Source: Castor canadensis (Eukaryota > Chordata > Mammalia > Rodentia > Castoridae). From it: 64,000 bases of DNA. The translations under genes and the position numbers were made by a program. Position 1 is the stretch's first letter. Each line of letters starts with the position of its first letter. Under the pieces are notes generated by a model. The model ran no database searches, was not told where the DNA came from, and saw only the letters and a program-made list of their open reading frames with translations. Positions 43,349 through 54,559 of the stretch are shown piece by piece. The DNA lies in the NCBI RefSeq assembly GCF_047511655.1, contig NC_133398.1, forward strand, positions 108,392,332 to 108,456,331. Direction: 5' to 3'.

Positions 43349-43796
43349 ATTTAGTAGGATTACTGAGATAGTGATTCTCAACCATCTTAATCTTAGGTAT
43401 ATTTAAAAATATAAAATTCTACACTCCCCAGGACAGAGCGAGAGAGGAAGGAACTTCTTTACCTTTTGTCAACTTAATATTCAAAGGAAAGACTTTCTTT
43501 TGTGTGGCTCCTTGCCTCTGCAGGGGCACTTGGGATCCAGTGAGGGAATGGAATGGGAGCTCAGTCTTAGGCAGACCTCTGAGAGCAGTGCAGACTGGGG
43601 GCATGTGGAGTGTAGACTTCACAAGGATAGCAGCGGGGGTTAGCCAGGTGTTTTCATGCCAACATTATATTGTAGTTCATCTGGATTTGCGGCAAAACTA
43701 TTTTAGAACAATTTTATATTTTAAAGTTTTAATAAAAATGCATATTGTTTCCAAAAGGAATCTCATGCTTTGAATTCAGTAAGTATAAGAAACTGT

Positions 43797-43982
43797 TCGC
43801 TGGGTGCCCGTGGCTCACGCCCATAATCCTAACTACTCAGGAGGTAGAGATCAAGAGGATCGCTGTTCAAAGCCAGCCTGGTCAAATAGTTTGTGAGACC
43901 CTTCACAAAAAAAATAGGGCTGGTGGAGTGGCTCAAGGTGAAGGCCCTGAGTTCAAGCCCCAGTTCCACAACAAAAAAAAAA
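43797..43982 (+). mobile_element. Dimeric B1+ID SINE
   Basis: GCTGGGTGCCCGTGGCTCAC, GGCTGGTGGAGTGGCTCAAG and AAGCCCCAGTTCCAC. Confidence 0.93.
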
Positions 43983-44019
43983 CAGAAAATGTTCACTGAA
44001 ACCATTTAATCATCATTCA

Positions 44020-44420
44020 TAGGAGAGAGTCCTTTTCTGTTTGTATTGAATGTGAGTATGATTTTATTTACAACTCATACTTCATTACTAATCATAGTGT
44101 TCATGCTGGAAAGAAGCTTTATGAAAACTGTCTGTAGAAGATCCTCCACTGAAAACTCAAAGACTTGCACATGTGAGAAGACAAAACAGTTCAAATCTTA
44201 CTACATACTAGAAATTTTGGAGGGTGACTGGAAAACCTTTATCTGGAGTTTATCAGAAAATTTCTGCTAGAAGAAGGCAAAACAGATGCTCTTTATATGG
44301 CAATAGTTTTATGCAGAGATCAGTTTCCTGTATTCCTCAGCTTTTACACACAAAGGACATGGAATATGTCCTGAAAGTGGGACCAACAAAACTGGCTATA
44401 AACTGCTCATCTTACAGGGA
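44020..44420 (+). pseudogene. Decayed C2H2 zinc-finger exon fragment
   Basis: One frame around 44,035-44,115 reads CIECEYDFIYNSYFITNHSV then HAGKKLYENC, which keeps CxxC, the hydrophobic core spacing, HxxxH and a linker-like HAGKKLYE. Further downstream WKTFIWSLS and YGNSFMQRS echo the CGKxFxxxS finger core in other frames. Stops and frameshifts break it throughout. It lies about 4 kb past the finger array, with no KRAB exon near. It is probably a dead fragment of a neighbouring ZNF. Confidence 0.6.
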
Positions 44421-44424
44421 AGAA

Positions 44425-45055
44425 ATGAAATTTGCTTTTTTTTTTAATGTTTTAGCAAGTATTTATTTTAGTATAACAGGATAAAGTAGAAATAAAGAGG
44501 GTGGAGAGGAAAAGAGAGAGAAACATTTCCTGTTCCCCACACAGGAAATGGAGCAAAGACTCCAAAATTTGCTTTTTTATAGAAGCAAATTCCACAAGTA
44601 AGAGTTCCTTTGGTTTACTGATATCTTAGACAAATAGACCAGCCCAACAATTGCCTTCCTCCTGATTATAATTGTACTTAAACAAACATTATGTGCACAC
44701 ACACAAAACTTTGTGTGAATGTGACTTTTAGAACATTTTATGTCATGTTGATTTTTTGTACTTATAGCAACTCCAGTCATGCCAATAGTATATCAACAGA
44801 AAATCAGGGCTAATAAGCTATGCTTTTCTTTATGCTCACAATCACTTACATATTAATATCTCATCTGGGCATATGCATTTTCATTGTTTTACATTAGTGG
44901 AACTATATAATTTACACATTTTTTGGACCGTTTATACTTAATGACTGTCTGCAAAAAGTCTGTGGTGTGGGTATACCATGATTCTTTTGGCAATTTTGTT
45001 AATGATTATTCACATTTTTGTCACCAAGCAAAATGATTACCATCCTCAAGAGGTA
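44425..45055 (+). other. Stretch with nothing recognised
   Basis: AT-rich sequence. A short perfect inverted pair (CATTTCCTGT...ACAGGAAATG) at 44,524-44,550 is the only structure noted. Confidence 0.4.
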
Positions 45056-45060
45056 GCATA

Positions 45061-45292
45061 GAGCCGGGCACCAGTGGCTCTGCCTGAAATCCTAGCTACT
45101 TGGGAGGCTGAGATTGGGAGGATTGAGGTGCAAGGCCAGCCTAGGCAAATAGTTAGTGAGATCCCCATTTCCAAAATAACCAGAGCAAAAATGGGCTGGA
45201 GATTTGACTTAAGCCATAGAGGAGCTGCTTTGCAAGTACAAAGCCCTGAGTTCAAAGCCCAATCCTACCAAAAAGCAAAACAAAAAAAAAGA
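45061..45292 (+). mobile_element. Dimeric B1+ID SINE
   Basis: GCCGGGCACCAGTGGCTC, GGCTGGAGATTTGACTTAAG and an A-rich tail. Confidence 0.9.
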
Positions 45293-45519
45293 GGTTGCAT
45301 AGGATAGTACATTAATGGACAGGTATAAACATGTCCTTCCTTTCTGGAGATACTTTTTTGTGTAGAATATTCTAGAAGTTGGATTGATGGATTCAGTTAT
45401 ATGTGTTTATTTTAATAGATGTCAGATTTTCTTTTTTTGTAATAGGGATGCAGCATTTTCATGTTTCCAGTTGTAGTATGTAAATGTTTGCCCTTTCCAC
45501 TACTGAAAGTAGCTTTTTT

Positions 45520-45600
45520 GGGACTGGTGGAGTGGCTCAAGTGGTAGAGTGCCTACCCAGCAAGTGTGAAGCCCTGAGTTCAAACCTCAGTACCACCCCC
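45520..45600 (+). mobile_element. ID-like SINE
   Basis: GGACTGGTGGAGTGGCTCAA and AGTTCAAACCTCAGTACCAC. Confidence 0.92.
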
Positions 45601-45611
45601 CCCTCACATAC

Positions 45612-45700
45612 ACACACAAAAGCAGTACTGGGGTTTGAACTCAGGACTTCACTGTTGCTAGGCAGGCACTCTACCGCTTGAACCACACCTCCAGCCCAGC
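45612..45700 (-). mobile_element. ID-like SINE, inverted relative to its neighbour
   Basis: AGTACTGGGGTTTGAACTCA, then CTACCGCTTGAACCACACCT. It begins about 15 bases after the plus-strand copy ends. Confidence 0.92.
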
Positions 45701-45892
45701 CATTAGACTATTTAACCTTGATAAGTTTTATGAGGTTAAAGTAATAACTAGTTTTAATTTTAGTTTGCATATTAGTATGCCTCTCTAAATGTTTCTTGGC
45801 CGCCTGACTTGCTATTCTTGCCTTGCCTTTATAAATCATTTATTGATACATTTTTCTTTTTAGCCATTATATCATCAATTTATTACTTTGTT

Positions 45893-45973
45893 TTTGGTAG
45901 TACTGGAGTTTGAACTCAGGGCCTTATGCTTGCTGGGCAATCACTCTACCACTTGAGCTACACCCCAGCCCTG
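45893..45973 (-). mobile_element. ID-like SINE
   Basis: GTACTGGAGTTTGAACTCAG, then TACCACTTGAGCTACACCCC. Confidence 0.9.
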
Positions 45974-46579
45974 TGTCATCAACTTTTAGTTGTTTTATGG
46001 TAAAGGTAGTGATTCAGGGCTGGGTCCTAGCATGCACAGGACCTTGGTTTCACCCCAGCCTTATAAACATCTATTGTTTGTCTTCACGTTGCATGTACAT
46101 TCCATTTACATAATTTTATTTTTACTTGTTTAAATATAGCTGTATTCTTTTATAATTTCTTATAGCATTTTAAGGTGTTCTATACAATTTTTATATCTTT
46201 TATGTCTTTTGAGGAAGTGATTCTTTTCTTGGCCATAAGTAGGTACTTTTGACAGTGTTAGACACTGTCTGCTGAACCAACACATACCTTGAGTGCTCCT
46301 CCCTCACTGCTTACTCACTCCCTCATCATTCAAAGCTGGGAGTAGCAAAGAGAAGCAAAACATAGGTAGATAAATGCTGGGAAAACCTTTGCTTCTCCTG
46401 GAAAAGGGCAGGTATAACTGCTGCCAGCACCCTGATGTGGTGCCCTGGGCAATGGGAAACTTTCAGCCACTGGGTAAAGGCCAAAAGAATCAGACACACC
46501 AGTCTAGACATTGATTCAACTCTAACAGCAACTGATCCTCAGACTTAAGTTATGTGATTAAAAATAAATACATTTTGGT

Positions 46580-46885
46580 TGGAACCAGTATACCAAGCTA
46601 CTCAAGGGGGAAGATGGCAGGATAGTGGTTCAAGGCCAGGCTGGGCAAAACGTTCACAAGACACCCCCCCCATCTTGTCCAATGACTGGGTACAGTGCAC
46701 ATGCCTGTCATCCCTAGTTATAACAGAAGCACAAATAGGAAAATCTCAGTCCAGGCTAGTGAGACATAAAGCGAGACTCTATCTCAAAAATACCCAACAC
46801 AAAAGGGCTGAAGGTGTGACTCAAGTAATAGAGCACCTGCCTATCAATGGAGGCCATGAGTTCAACTCCAATATCACCAAAATTG
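46580..46885 (+). mobile_element. B1-type SINE followed by dimeric B1+ID SINE
   Basis: Two B1-like blocks (GGTTCAAGGCCAGGCTGGGC; CACATGCCTGTCATCCCTAG), then GGGCTGAAGGTGTGACTCAA. Confidence 0.75.
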
Positions 46886-46889
46886 AAAT

Positions 46890-47400
46890 AAATACGTTTT
46901 GTATAGACCATTGTATTTTAGGTTTATCTTGTACTCAAAAACATACCTAAACTTACTCATGCATGAATGTATAAAATAATTCATTTTCTATTTAAAGGAT
47001 TTTTTAAAACTTTAATACGGTAGATACCCCACAAAAAGTTGAGTAAAATAAAGAGCAAAATTGTTCAAGATTTGTAATGAGTAAAAGGAACCACAGATAT
47101 CAGTAGGATGGGAAGAGAACATTGCTTAGAGTAAATGATTTTCTAGTAAGATAGAATTGAATTTAAAAAAACCCTAAAATAACTTAGAACTGCCATGTAA
47201 AATGTACCAGGGCTATTCAGAAAAGATTTCTTAGGACACACAATGAACTGTAAAAGAAAGAAATAATAAATTGTACTTTTCAAAATTAAGAGCCCTTGCC
47301 CTTTGAAACTCTTAAATGAAAAGGAAAAGCAATAGAATGGGAACTATTTCCAGTAGATATCTGACAAAGATTTCTTTCCTAAAAATATAAAGAAACGTAC
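46890..47400 (+). other. Stretch with nothing recognised
   Basis: AT-rich sequence, possibly part of the old L1 that follows. No gene is supported. Confidence 0.35.
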
Positions 47401-47402
47401 AC

Positions 47403-47540
47403 AGCTGGGTGCTGGTGGCTCATGCCTGTAATCCTAGCTACTCAGGAGGTAGTAATCAGGAGGATCGTGGTTCAAAACCAGCCCCAGGCAAATAGTTTGC
47501 AAGACTCTATCTCGAAAAAACCCATCACACACTCAAAAAT
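47403..47540 (+). mobile_element. B1-half SINE
   Basis: GCTGGGTGCTGGTGGCTCAT, then AAACCAGCCCCAGGCAAATA. The ID half is missing. Confidence 0.88.
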
Positions 47541-47599
47541 CTACAATGCATTGTAAGACAGCTTCAATTAAAATGTTAATATACTTGAAGAGTGGTAAT

Positions 47600-48365
47600 T
47601 TATAAAAATAAGCTATGAAACTGTTGATAAAGACAAGAAAAGAATTCAACATCAGTCATGGGAGAAATACAGATTAAAACCACAGTGAGACAACTGCACA
47701 CACTATTGAAATGGTTTGCAGCACAAAGTGTTGTTGCAGTTGAGAATGTAAAAAGGTACAACTACTTTGGCAAATAGTTTGGCAGATTAATCTTAAAAAA
47801 TTAAAATATAAATACCAAACAACCCAAGCCATTCCACTTCAGAATTTAACCCAATAGAAATGAAAGCTTATGTCCATATAAACACATACATAAATGTTGA
47901 TAGTAGCTTCATTCAGAACAGCCTCAGATTGGAAACAACTTTCATGTCTATCTGCAAGTGTTTAAGTAAAATGTGGGATATTCATAAATATAATTCTACA
48001 ATACTACTTAGCAGTGAGTAGGAATGGATACTGATACATGTGACAGTATGAATGAATCTCAAAGTCACTTTGAGTCAAAAGCTAGACATGAGACAATAGC
48101 GTGTGCTATGTAATTGCATTTATATGAAATTCTAGAAATGTAGAGTAATAGCAAAGTGACCAATGTCGGATCAGAAGTGCATTGGGTAAGGGGCAGAGGG
48201 AGGGATGACCAGCAAAAAAAAAAGGGGCACAAGGAATCAGGATAATAAAAATGTTTGGTATTTTGATTGTGCTGGTGGTTTAATAAATGGGTGTACACAA
48301 CTGTTAAAATGTGTCAGGTTGAACACTAAATGGATGTGGCTTACATTACATTACATTACATCTCA
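47600..48365 (+). mobile_element. Old L1 3' end, plus strand
   Basis: 'AACATCAGTCATGGGAGAAA', 'AACCCAATAGAAATGAAAGC' and 'ACTACTTAGCAGTGAGTAGG' follow the order of the end of ORF2 and 3' UTR of old L1s. It ends near a (TTACA)n run. Confidence 0.8.
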
Positions 48366-48369
48366 ATAA

Positions 48370-48565
48370 AATTGTTTTTTTCAGTACTGGGGCTTGAACT
48401 CAGGGCCTTCACCTTGAGCCACTCCACCTACCCAATTTTTTGAGGAGGGTTTTTCAAGATAGGGTCTCGCAAACTATTTGCCTGGGCTGGCTTTGAACGT
48501 CATCCTCCTGATCTCTGCCTCCTGAGTAGCTAGGATAACAGGCTTGAGCCACTGGTACCCAGTTT
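48370..48565 (-). mobile_element. Dimeric B1+ID SINE
   Basis: CAGTACTGGGGCTTGAACTC and TGAGTAGCTAGGATAACAGG. It forms an inverted pair with the next SINE. Confidence 0.93.
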
Positions 48566-48592
48566 CATGCAGTTTTTTAAATCAATTTTATT

Positions 48593-48795
48593 GCCAGGCA
48601 CCAGTGGCTCATGCCTGTTATCTTAGCTACTCAGGAGGCAGAGATCAGGAGGATGACGTTCAAAGCCAACCCATGCAAATAGTTTGCAAGACCCTATCTG
48701 GAAAAAAACACAAAAAAGGGCTGGTGGAGTGGCTCACGTGGTAGAGTGCCTGCCTAGCAGTGTGAGGCTGTGAGTTCAAACCCATGTATGGCCAA
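48593..48795 (+). mobile_element. Dimeric B1+ID SINE, inverted partner
   Basis: CAGGCACCAGTGGCTCATGC, GGCTGGTGGAGTGGCTCACG and GAGTTCAAACCCATGTATGG. Confidence 0.92.
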
Positions 48796-49274
48796 AGGTG
48801 GTGGGGAGGAACACATGGACCCACCTCTGAATTTATTTAGCATTTAAACATCAGATAATTTTTATTGATTCAAAATCATTCCAAGTTATAGAGAAATGTT
48901 TCCCAATGTATTTTATTTTTCTTAATTGCTTCATTGCAATTTTAAAATGCACCATCACTCTAAGACCATGTATGTGGTCTTACATACAAAAGTAAGTATG
49001 TACAAAATAAGGAATTACTCATTGCTTATGATCACAGATACAAAAATCCTGAGTTTTAGCAAACAGATTCTTGCAATATATAAAATGAAGATTAGTAATG
49101 ATTTTAATTCTAAAATTCAAGAGTGATAAAAGATGTGAGTGGTGAGGAGTGTTAGCCTGGGCCCTCCTTGCCCCTGGTGGCTGCTGCCTCTGGAAGCTGT
49201 GCATGTCACATAGGTGCTCTGCTTTCAGTCCATCAATTCACAGAGGAACACCAATAGATAATAACAGAAAATGG

Positions 49275-49352
49275 CTTTGGAACAGTGGAAAACACGTTTG
49301 CCCAGGAAGCTGACTTTGGAACAGTAGAAAACACGTTTGCCCAGGAAGCTGT
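49275..49352 (+). repeat. 39-bp tandem duplication
   Basis: Two adjacent 39-base copies (49,275-49,313 and 49,314-49,352) containing CTTTGGAACAGTGGAAAACA then CGTTTGCCCAGGAAGCTG differ at one internal base. The length is 13 codons, so the copies stay in frame within the open frame 49,285-49,578. Confidence 0.9.
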
Positions 49353-49578
49353 GGGAGATGCTGTTGACTGTAGTCTCCCTGAGGTTGGGACAAAATTGAA
49401 AAAGTTGAGTGGTGCTCTGGGAAGTGTGAAAGCTGCCAGCGAGCCCTACTCTCTATCAGAAGAAACTGGAGTGGACACCAGTTTTACAGATTTATGCTCT
49501 ACCCTAGTCCAGTACAACCTCATCTTAACAATTTACATTTGCAAAAAATCTACAAAGATCACATTTTGTGGTGTATAA
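49285..49578 (+). other. 97-codon open frame of doubtful coding status
   Basis: It starts at an ATG inside the 39-bp duplication. Its 3' third (CCTCATCTTAACAATTTACA) resembles an LTR/MaLR repeat, so at least that part is not a gene. No homology is recognised. Confidence 0.2.
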
Positions 49579-49719
49579 GAATTTTGGAATGTGTATTATT
49601 CAATTCTGTAAAAGTACAGGGTACTATATATTCAACAAAATATCAATACAGACCTATCATATTTTTTTAAAAAAGTAACTGAAGTTGTTTCGTGCCAGTG
49701 GTGAAGATTCTTGCCTTCA

Positions 49720-50270
49720 CTAGCCAAGAACTGGCCAGTGAGGCAGGCAAATTGACTCGAGATGACAAGGTCAGCACACAGTAGGATTTATTAGAGAGAA
49801 AGGAAAGGCTACAGCTAGAGCAGTGCAGTGGAGCCCGGAAACTGGTGACTCACCGTTGTTTACCTAGAGGGGTTTTTTATTTGGTCCCTTTTTTGGGGAA
49901 GGGGAGTTAGGAGTCAGGGGTGGACTGGCTTTTTGATATATCTGTGGGACACACTCTGTTGGGGAGGGGAGGTGCAGGAGTCACGAGTGGAGTGGTCTCA
50001 ACATCTCTGCAGGAACATATACCCAGTTCTGTGAAAGCCTCCTGCTTATCAGCCTTGTGGCATTTTGAGGCATCCCCAGGGGCTGTCACTTGTGAAACTG
50101 CATGTCCCTTTACAGGATGTAGGGCTCACAGTGCTCTCATGGGGGATGGGGGCACTGGCTCATTTTTGTCTTCTGATCCCCCAGACCCAGCAATGTGAAT
50201 GAGACCTTGCTGCAACTCTTGTTACAAAGATGGTTAAAAGATGATAAGTGTGACACTAACCTAACTAAAA
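49720..50270 (-). mobile_element. Candidate solo LTR, minus strand
   Basis: On the minus strand the block has AATAAATCC near 49,785 (poly(A)-like) and dense GC-rich text before it. On the plus strand it opens CAGTGAGGCAGGCAAATTGA. It has no match to the provirus LTRs at 14.7 and 17.1 kb. Target duplications were not found by eye. Confidence 0.4.
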
Positions 50271-50274
50271 GTCA

Positions 50275-50625
50275 TGAGTTTCAGACTAAGCCCTAGGCTC
50301 TGGTATTCAGAATTCATGAAATTATCTCTGGTAAAAACTAGTTACATGAGTTGCGTACTTCAAGGATAATGTTGTTATTGTAAACATTATAATTTTGTAA
50401 CTTACTTACCCCCATCTGGGTTAGGGCCAAATGCTTACTGATCTTCCTACTGGAAATATCTCTCTTGGAGTGGAAGAAAGTGTTCATTGATTGGACAGTG
50501 TCAGATGAACAATGTTACCTTAATTTTAAAATGTACTGCATTTAGTGGTGCTAGTTTTATGCAGTGAATTAACAGCTTTGCAAAGGAGGAAACAAAATAT
50601 TTAAGGTAAAAAAAGAATTATTCAC
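50275..50625 (+). other. Stretch with nothing recognised
   Basis: AT-rich, with no repeat landmarks or supported frames. Confidence 0.4.
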
Positions 50626-50629
50626 TATT

Positions 50630-50862
50630 TTTTTGGTGGTATTGGGGCTTGGGGCCTCACACTTGCTAGGCAGACTCTATCGCTTGACTCACTGTACCAG
50701 TCCTTTTTTGTGTAGGGTATTTTTTAATAGACATTTTTTTCTTTATTTTTGAGACAAGGACCTCCCTATGCAGTCTAGGCTGGCCTGCAAATCAGGATTC
50801 TTCTACATCTCCATCCCAGTGGTGTGTGGGATTGCAGCCACACCTCACCATGCCAGACTAAA
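50630..50862 (-). mobile_element. ID and B1 SINEs, diverged
   Basis: GGGGCCTCACACTTGCTAGG, then a B1-type block with AGTCTAGGCTGGCCTGCAAA. Confidence 0.75.
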
Positions 50863-51399
50863 CTACAGACAGTCAATAATGTACCAGTTTTAACTCATCA
50901 TTGTAACAAATGTACTATACTAATATAAGAGTTTCAGAATAGAAAAATCCAGGGCAGGGCAGTGTATGGGAACTCTTCCTGCTCAATTTTTCTGTAAATC
51001 TGAAACTGCTCCAAAAAAAATCTATTGATTAAAATAGTCATTTCCTATACAGCTAAATACTTGCTAAGTCTGACTCCAAACATTAGGAGACATTGAGGAC
51101 AATTAGGACACAGCACAGCAATTTTCAGGATGCATGTTAGTTTATCTACAGGCTTTCCACCATTTGTCCTAGTAGAAATGGGAGAAGAGAATTCTGTAGA
51201 CTCATGTTCTGTTTGGTTTTTTTTTTGGTTGGTTGTTTTTTTTTTTTTTTTTCTTTTTTGGCCTATGGTGATAAGGCAGACAACCTTGCTTTGCTTTTTA
51301 TTTCCTTCAGATCGAAACATTGTTTAAGGTGGAATATTTTGGAGTGATACATTCTGGTCTCCTACAATGTGTTGTTTTTTCATTTCCATTACAATTATT

Positions 51400-52380
51400 T
51401 TGTTTTCACGATCTTCTTACTCCTTTTACACATTGGGGGCACGACATATTATCTTCTAGTCCCAGGGATGGGAAAACACAGGCTGGTAACAGGAAGAGAG
51501 AAATCATTTTCCTATGCATGTCAGGGACCCAAGTCTGCCTTGCATGAAACTGCTGGTGAACCCACCCTGCTACTTCTGCAGACCACGCCAGAGGCTTGCA
51601 GCAAAGAGGCCTCCATGCAAGTAGGACGGAAACAAAAATCCATAGCCTCGGGCTGGGCAGCTCTTGCAGCAATTCTTGCCCAAGATGCCCACGTGGGCTT
51701 CTGAGTGGAAGTGATCACTTCAACTATGTTAGTGTCCTTTTCTAGGTCAGTCTCCTCCTCTGTAATAGTCTCCTTCCTCTTAGTCCTCCCACTCCTATTT
51801 TTCTGAAGCTGTGTTCCCTTACATTTCCTGGAACAGGGCTGCAATCTGGCCCAGTGATGCTTTAAAAATATCGTATTTTTGTTCAGGTTATGCATGCTTC
51901 TGGAGTCACGCATAAACCTCTATTTTCTTGCCATTGGTACTGAATTAAATTGTTAGCAGACACCTCATTACCTGGAAGCAAAATGGTTGGCTGGGGAAGG
52001 AACTGTTTATTTCAGTAAGGTTTGAGGTAAGCTTTGGATTGTTCATTGGTTTGGGGAAGGTGAACTGCATTTTTGATCTCTGCTGATGAAGGAACACTGG
52101 ATTCCATTAGGTGTTCTTGGTTAAGCTCCTCTATAATTGGGACAAAGGTTAAAATCACATTTTCCTCTTCTAACTCCTCCACAACTAAATTCACTTGAGC
52201 CACTCTGCCAGCCACTAATATCTTCTTAATTTAGTTTCTCATCCTGTCCAGGATAACTCAAGCCTCGTCTGGAAATCTATCTGTTATCAAGGGCTTTGGG
52301 AGATTTTTACTTTTTCCTCTTTCTTCTCGCCAAAACTGTGACTAGAATCTGACATTTTCAGGACTGCCCAGCAATGCTAA
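51400..52380 (-). other. Unassigned block with fragmented minus-strand frames
   Basis: Minus-strand frames 52,012-52,215 (acidic, VVEELEEENVILTFVPIIEE) and 51,521-51,913 (basic then acidic, RTKRKETITEEETDLEKDTN) have protein-like composition but are separated by stops. A short ATG frame before them starts MSDSSHSFGEKKEEK. This may be a decayed intronless copy of a gene I do not recognise. No A-tail or splice site was established. Confidence 0.3.
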
Positions 52381-52414
52381 AGGTACCTGCACTTATTGCT
52401 TCTCTGTGTTGAGT

Positions 52415-52517
52415 ATTTTCAAGGTAGGGTCTCTTGAACTATTTGCCTCAGCTGGCTTTGAACTGCAATCCTCCTGATCTCTGCCTCCTGAATAGCTAGG
52501 ATCACAGGCTTGAGCCC
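52415..52517 (-). mobile_element. B1-half SINE
   Basis: TTGCCTCAGCTGGCTTTGAA, then TGAATAGCTAGGATCACAGG. Confidence 0.85.
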
Positions 52518-52623
52518 AGCTAATTCATTAGTTTATTTTAAATTTTTTAATTATTTTATCATTTTTCCATTTACTTCCATATGTATACATTTTTTGGGCC
52601 ACAAATTCAGTACTTTAAAAGAG

Positions 52624-52832
52624 AAGGTGCTAGTGGTTCAAGTCTGTAATCCTAGCTACTTGGGAGGCTGAGATCGGGAGGATCATGGTTGGAGGCTAGC
52701 TGGGGCAAATAGACTCCTAGCTCCAAAATAACTAGGTCAAAAGGGACCGGAAGTGTGGCTCAAGTGGTAGAGCATGTGGTTTGCAAATTTGAAGCCCTGA
52801 GTTCAAACCTGAGAACCACCAAAAAAAAAAAA
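52624..52832 (+). mobile_element. Dimeric B1+ID SINE
   Basis: GTAATCCTAGCTACTTGGGA, GGAAGTGTGGCTCAAGTGGT and AGTTCAAACCTGAGAACCAC. Confidence 0.92.
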
Positions 52833-52934
52833 CCCAAAAACCTTTATATCAATAATTGTTGTAAGATATTAGATTAACTCAGTATTCATTCCAAATAAGT
52901 CAGGCATGGTCGAAAACTACTTAAAGGTAGTAAT

Positions 52935-53365
52935 CACTATTTTTGGAGGCAGTACTGGGGCTTGAACTCAGGGCCTTCCACTTGCTAGGCAGGTGCTGTA
53001 CCGCTGAAAGCCCTCAGTCCTGCTTTGTGTTGAGTATTTTTGAGACAGGGTCTCTCAAACTACTTACTCTGGCTGGCTTTGAACCATGATCCTCCTGATC
53101 TCTGCCTCCTGGGTAATAATGGCTTCTTTAATGCAATGACAATTATTTATTTATTTTATTTTCACTTGGACTGTGTTTTGAACTCAGGGCTTTACGCTCC
53201 CAAAGCAGGCGCCCTATCCCTTGAGCCATACCTCCAGTTCATTTTGCTTTGGTTATTTTGGAGGTGGAGTTCTTCACAAACTATTTGCCTGGGCTGACCT
53301 TAAACCCTCCCAATTTCAGCATTCCAAGTAGCTAGGATTACAGGCATAAGCAACCAGTCCAGGCT
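52935..53365 (-). mobile_element. Two dimeric B1+ID SINEs
   Basis: The first has CAGTACTGGGGCTTGAACTC and ends near 53,115. The second (about 53,150-53,365) has GTGTTTTGAACTCAGGGCTT and AAGTAGCTAGGATTACAGGC. Confidence 0.85.
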
Positions 53366-53369
53366 GCAA

Positions 53370-54230
53370 TAAAGGTATTTTAAATGGAAACAAAGAGTTG
53401 AATTAAAATTAGAAATTCGAGTTGTCACTGGAACCATCTTGCATGTAATGCTGAAAGATACGGCGTATGAAATAAGATTTAAAAATGCAAGTGCTAATAC
53501 AAACATTGAGAATAAAGACGAGATCCCAGTGAGAGTCCCTTTAGGCTAGCTCCTGTGTTTTTGAAATATTCCCTGAGCACTTCCTTATTTTCTGTCACAA
53601 CATGATCCAAGATCATGTCCCTTTTGCCAGTTCCCAGTTTAGCAATTTCCTGAAGAATTCTTGGTTCTTGTTTGAGGACAATAGCATTCGAAAACAAGGT
53701 CTGTTGCCAGGTGGACATTGCTATTGGGACCAAGTAGTTCCCAGTCCCTCTCATGAAAAACTAAGAAACAGGTGAATGGATGTGGTGCACATATATATCC
53801 ATCCATCTTTACATATACCTAGTGAATTTCACACACACTCACGCAATCATACAGAATCATGCAGACGCTATTTTCAGTATCTCTGTATTTAAAACTATGA
53901 GTTAATTTTGATAACCCCAATTCATATTTGAAATGAGTAAGTGCATTTCCAATTTTGTAACTACCTTTTCTAACAGTAGGAAGCACAACTCCCATTATCC
54001 ACACCATATTTTCTATTCCACAATACAAAGGAAGTATTAGAAAGTTAGAAAGTTCTTCACCAGTCTGTTGGAGATTTTGTAGGTCACTCAGATCTTTGCT
54101 ATGGCTATACTTGTTCCAATTTTCTTAGAAATGGGTACTTTTGTCTCAACCCACACAACCGCACCAGATTCTTCCAACTTCATTTTGTTTTTCCCCAGGA
54201 TAGTACACTGAGGTGCTCAAGACTGTGTGT
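53370..54230 (+). other. Stretch without an assigned element
   Basis: An 86-codon minus-strand frame (53,494-53,754) is not recognised and has no supporting splice or repeat context. Nothing else is visible. Confidence 0.35.
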
Positions 54231-54234
54231 CTTG

Positions 54235-54320
54235 GGCTGAGCATGTAGCTCAGTGGTTGAGTGTTTGCCTAGTATAAAAGAGGCCCTGGGCTTGGTCTCC
54301 AGTACTGAAAAAAAAAAGAT
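54235..54320 (+). mobile_element. ID-like SINE
   Basis: GGGCTGAGCATGTAGCTCAG and CCTGGGCTTGGTCTCCAGTA with an A-tail. Confidence 0.88.
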
Positions 54321-54559
54321 TGTATCTTTCCCGAATCCAGCTTAGCTAAGTCAAATCCTAGTATCCATATACTGTCTAAGGTATAACAATAAGTTCTTGA
54401 TTTGAGGTCATCATCCTTTTAGTATAGTAGAAGCATTTATATATTTATCTATTTAAACACATGTATGGCTCCATATTTCACACCACTTTCACTGTACTCC
54501 ATAAGTTTTAATATGTCATTTAAAAAAATTTTTGTCTCAAGATATTTTTCTAATTTTCC

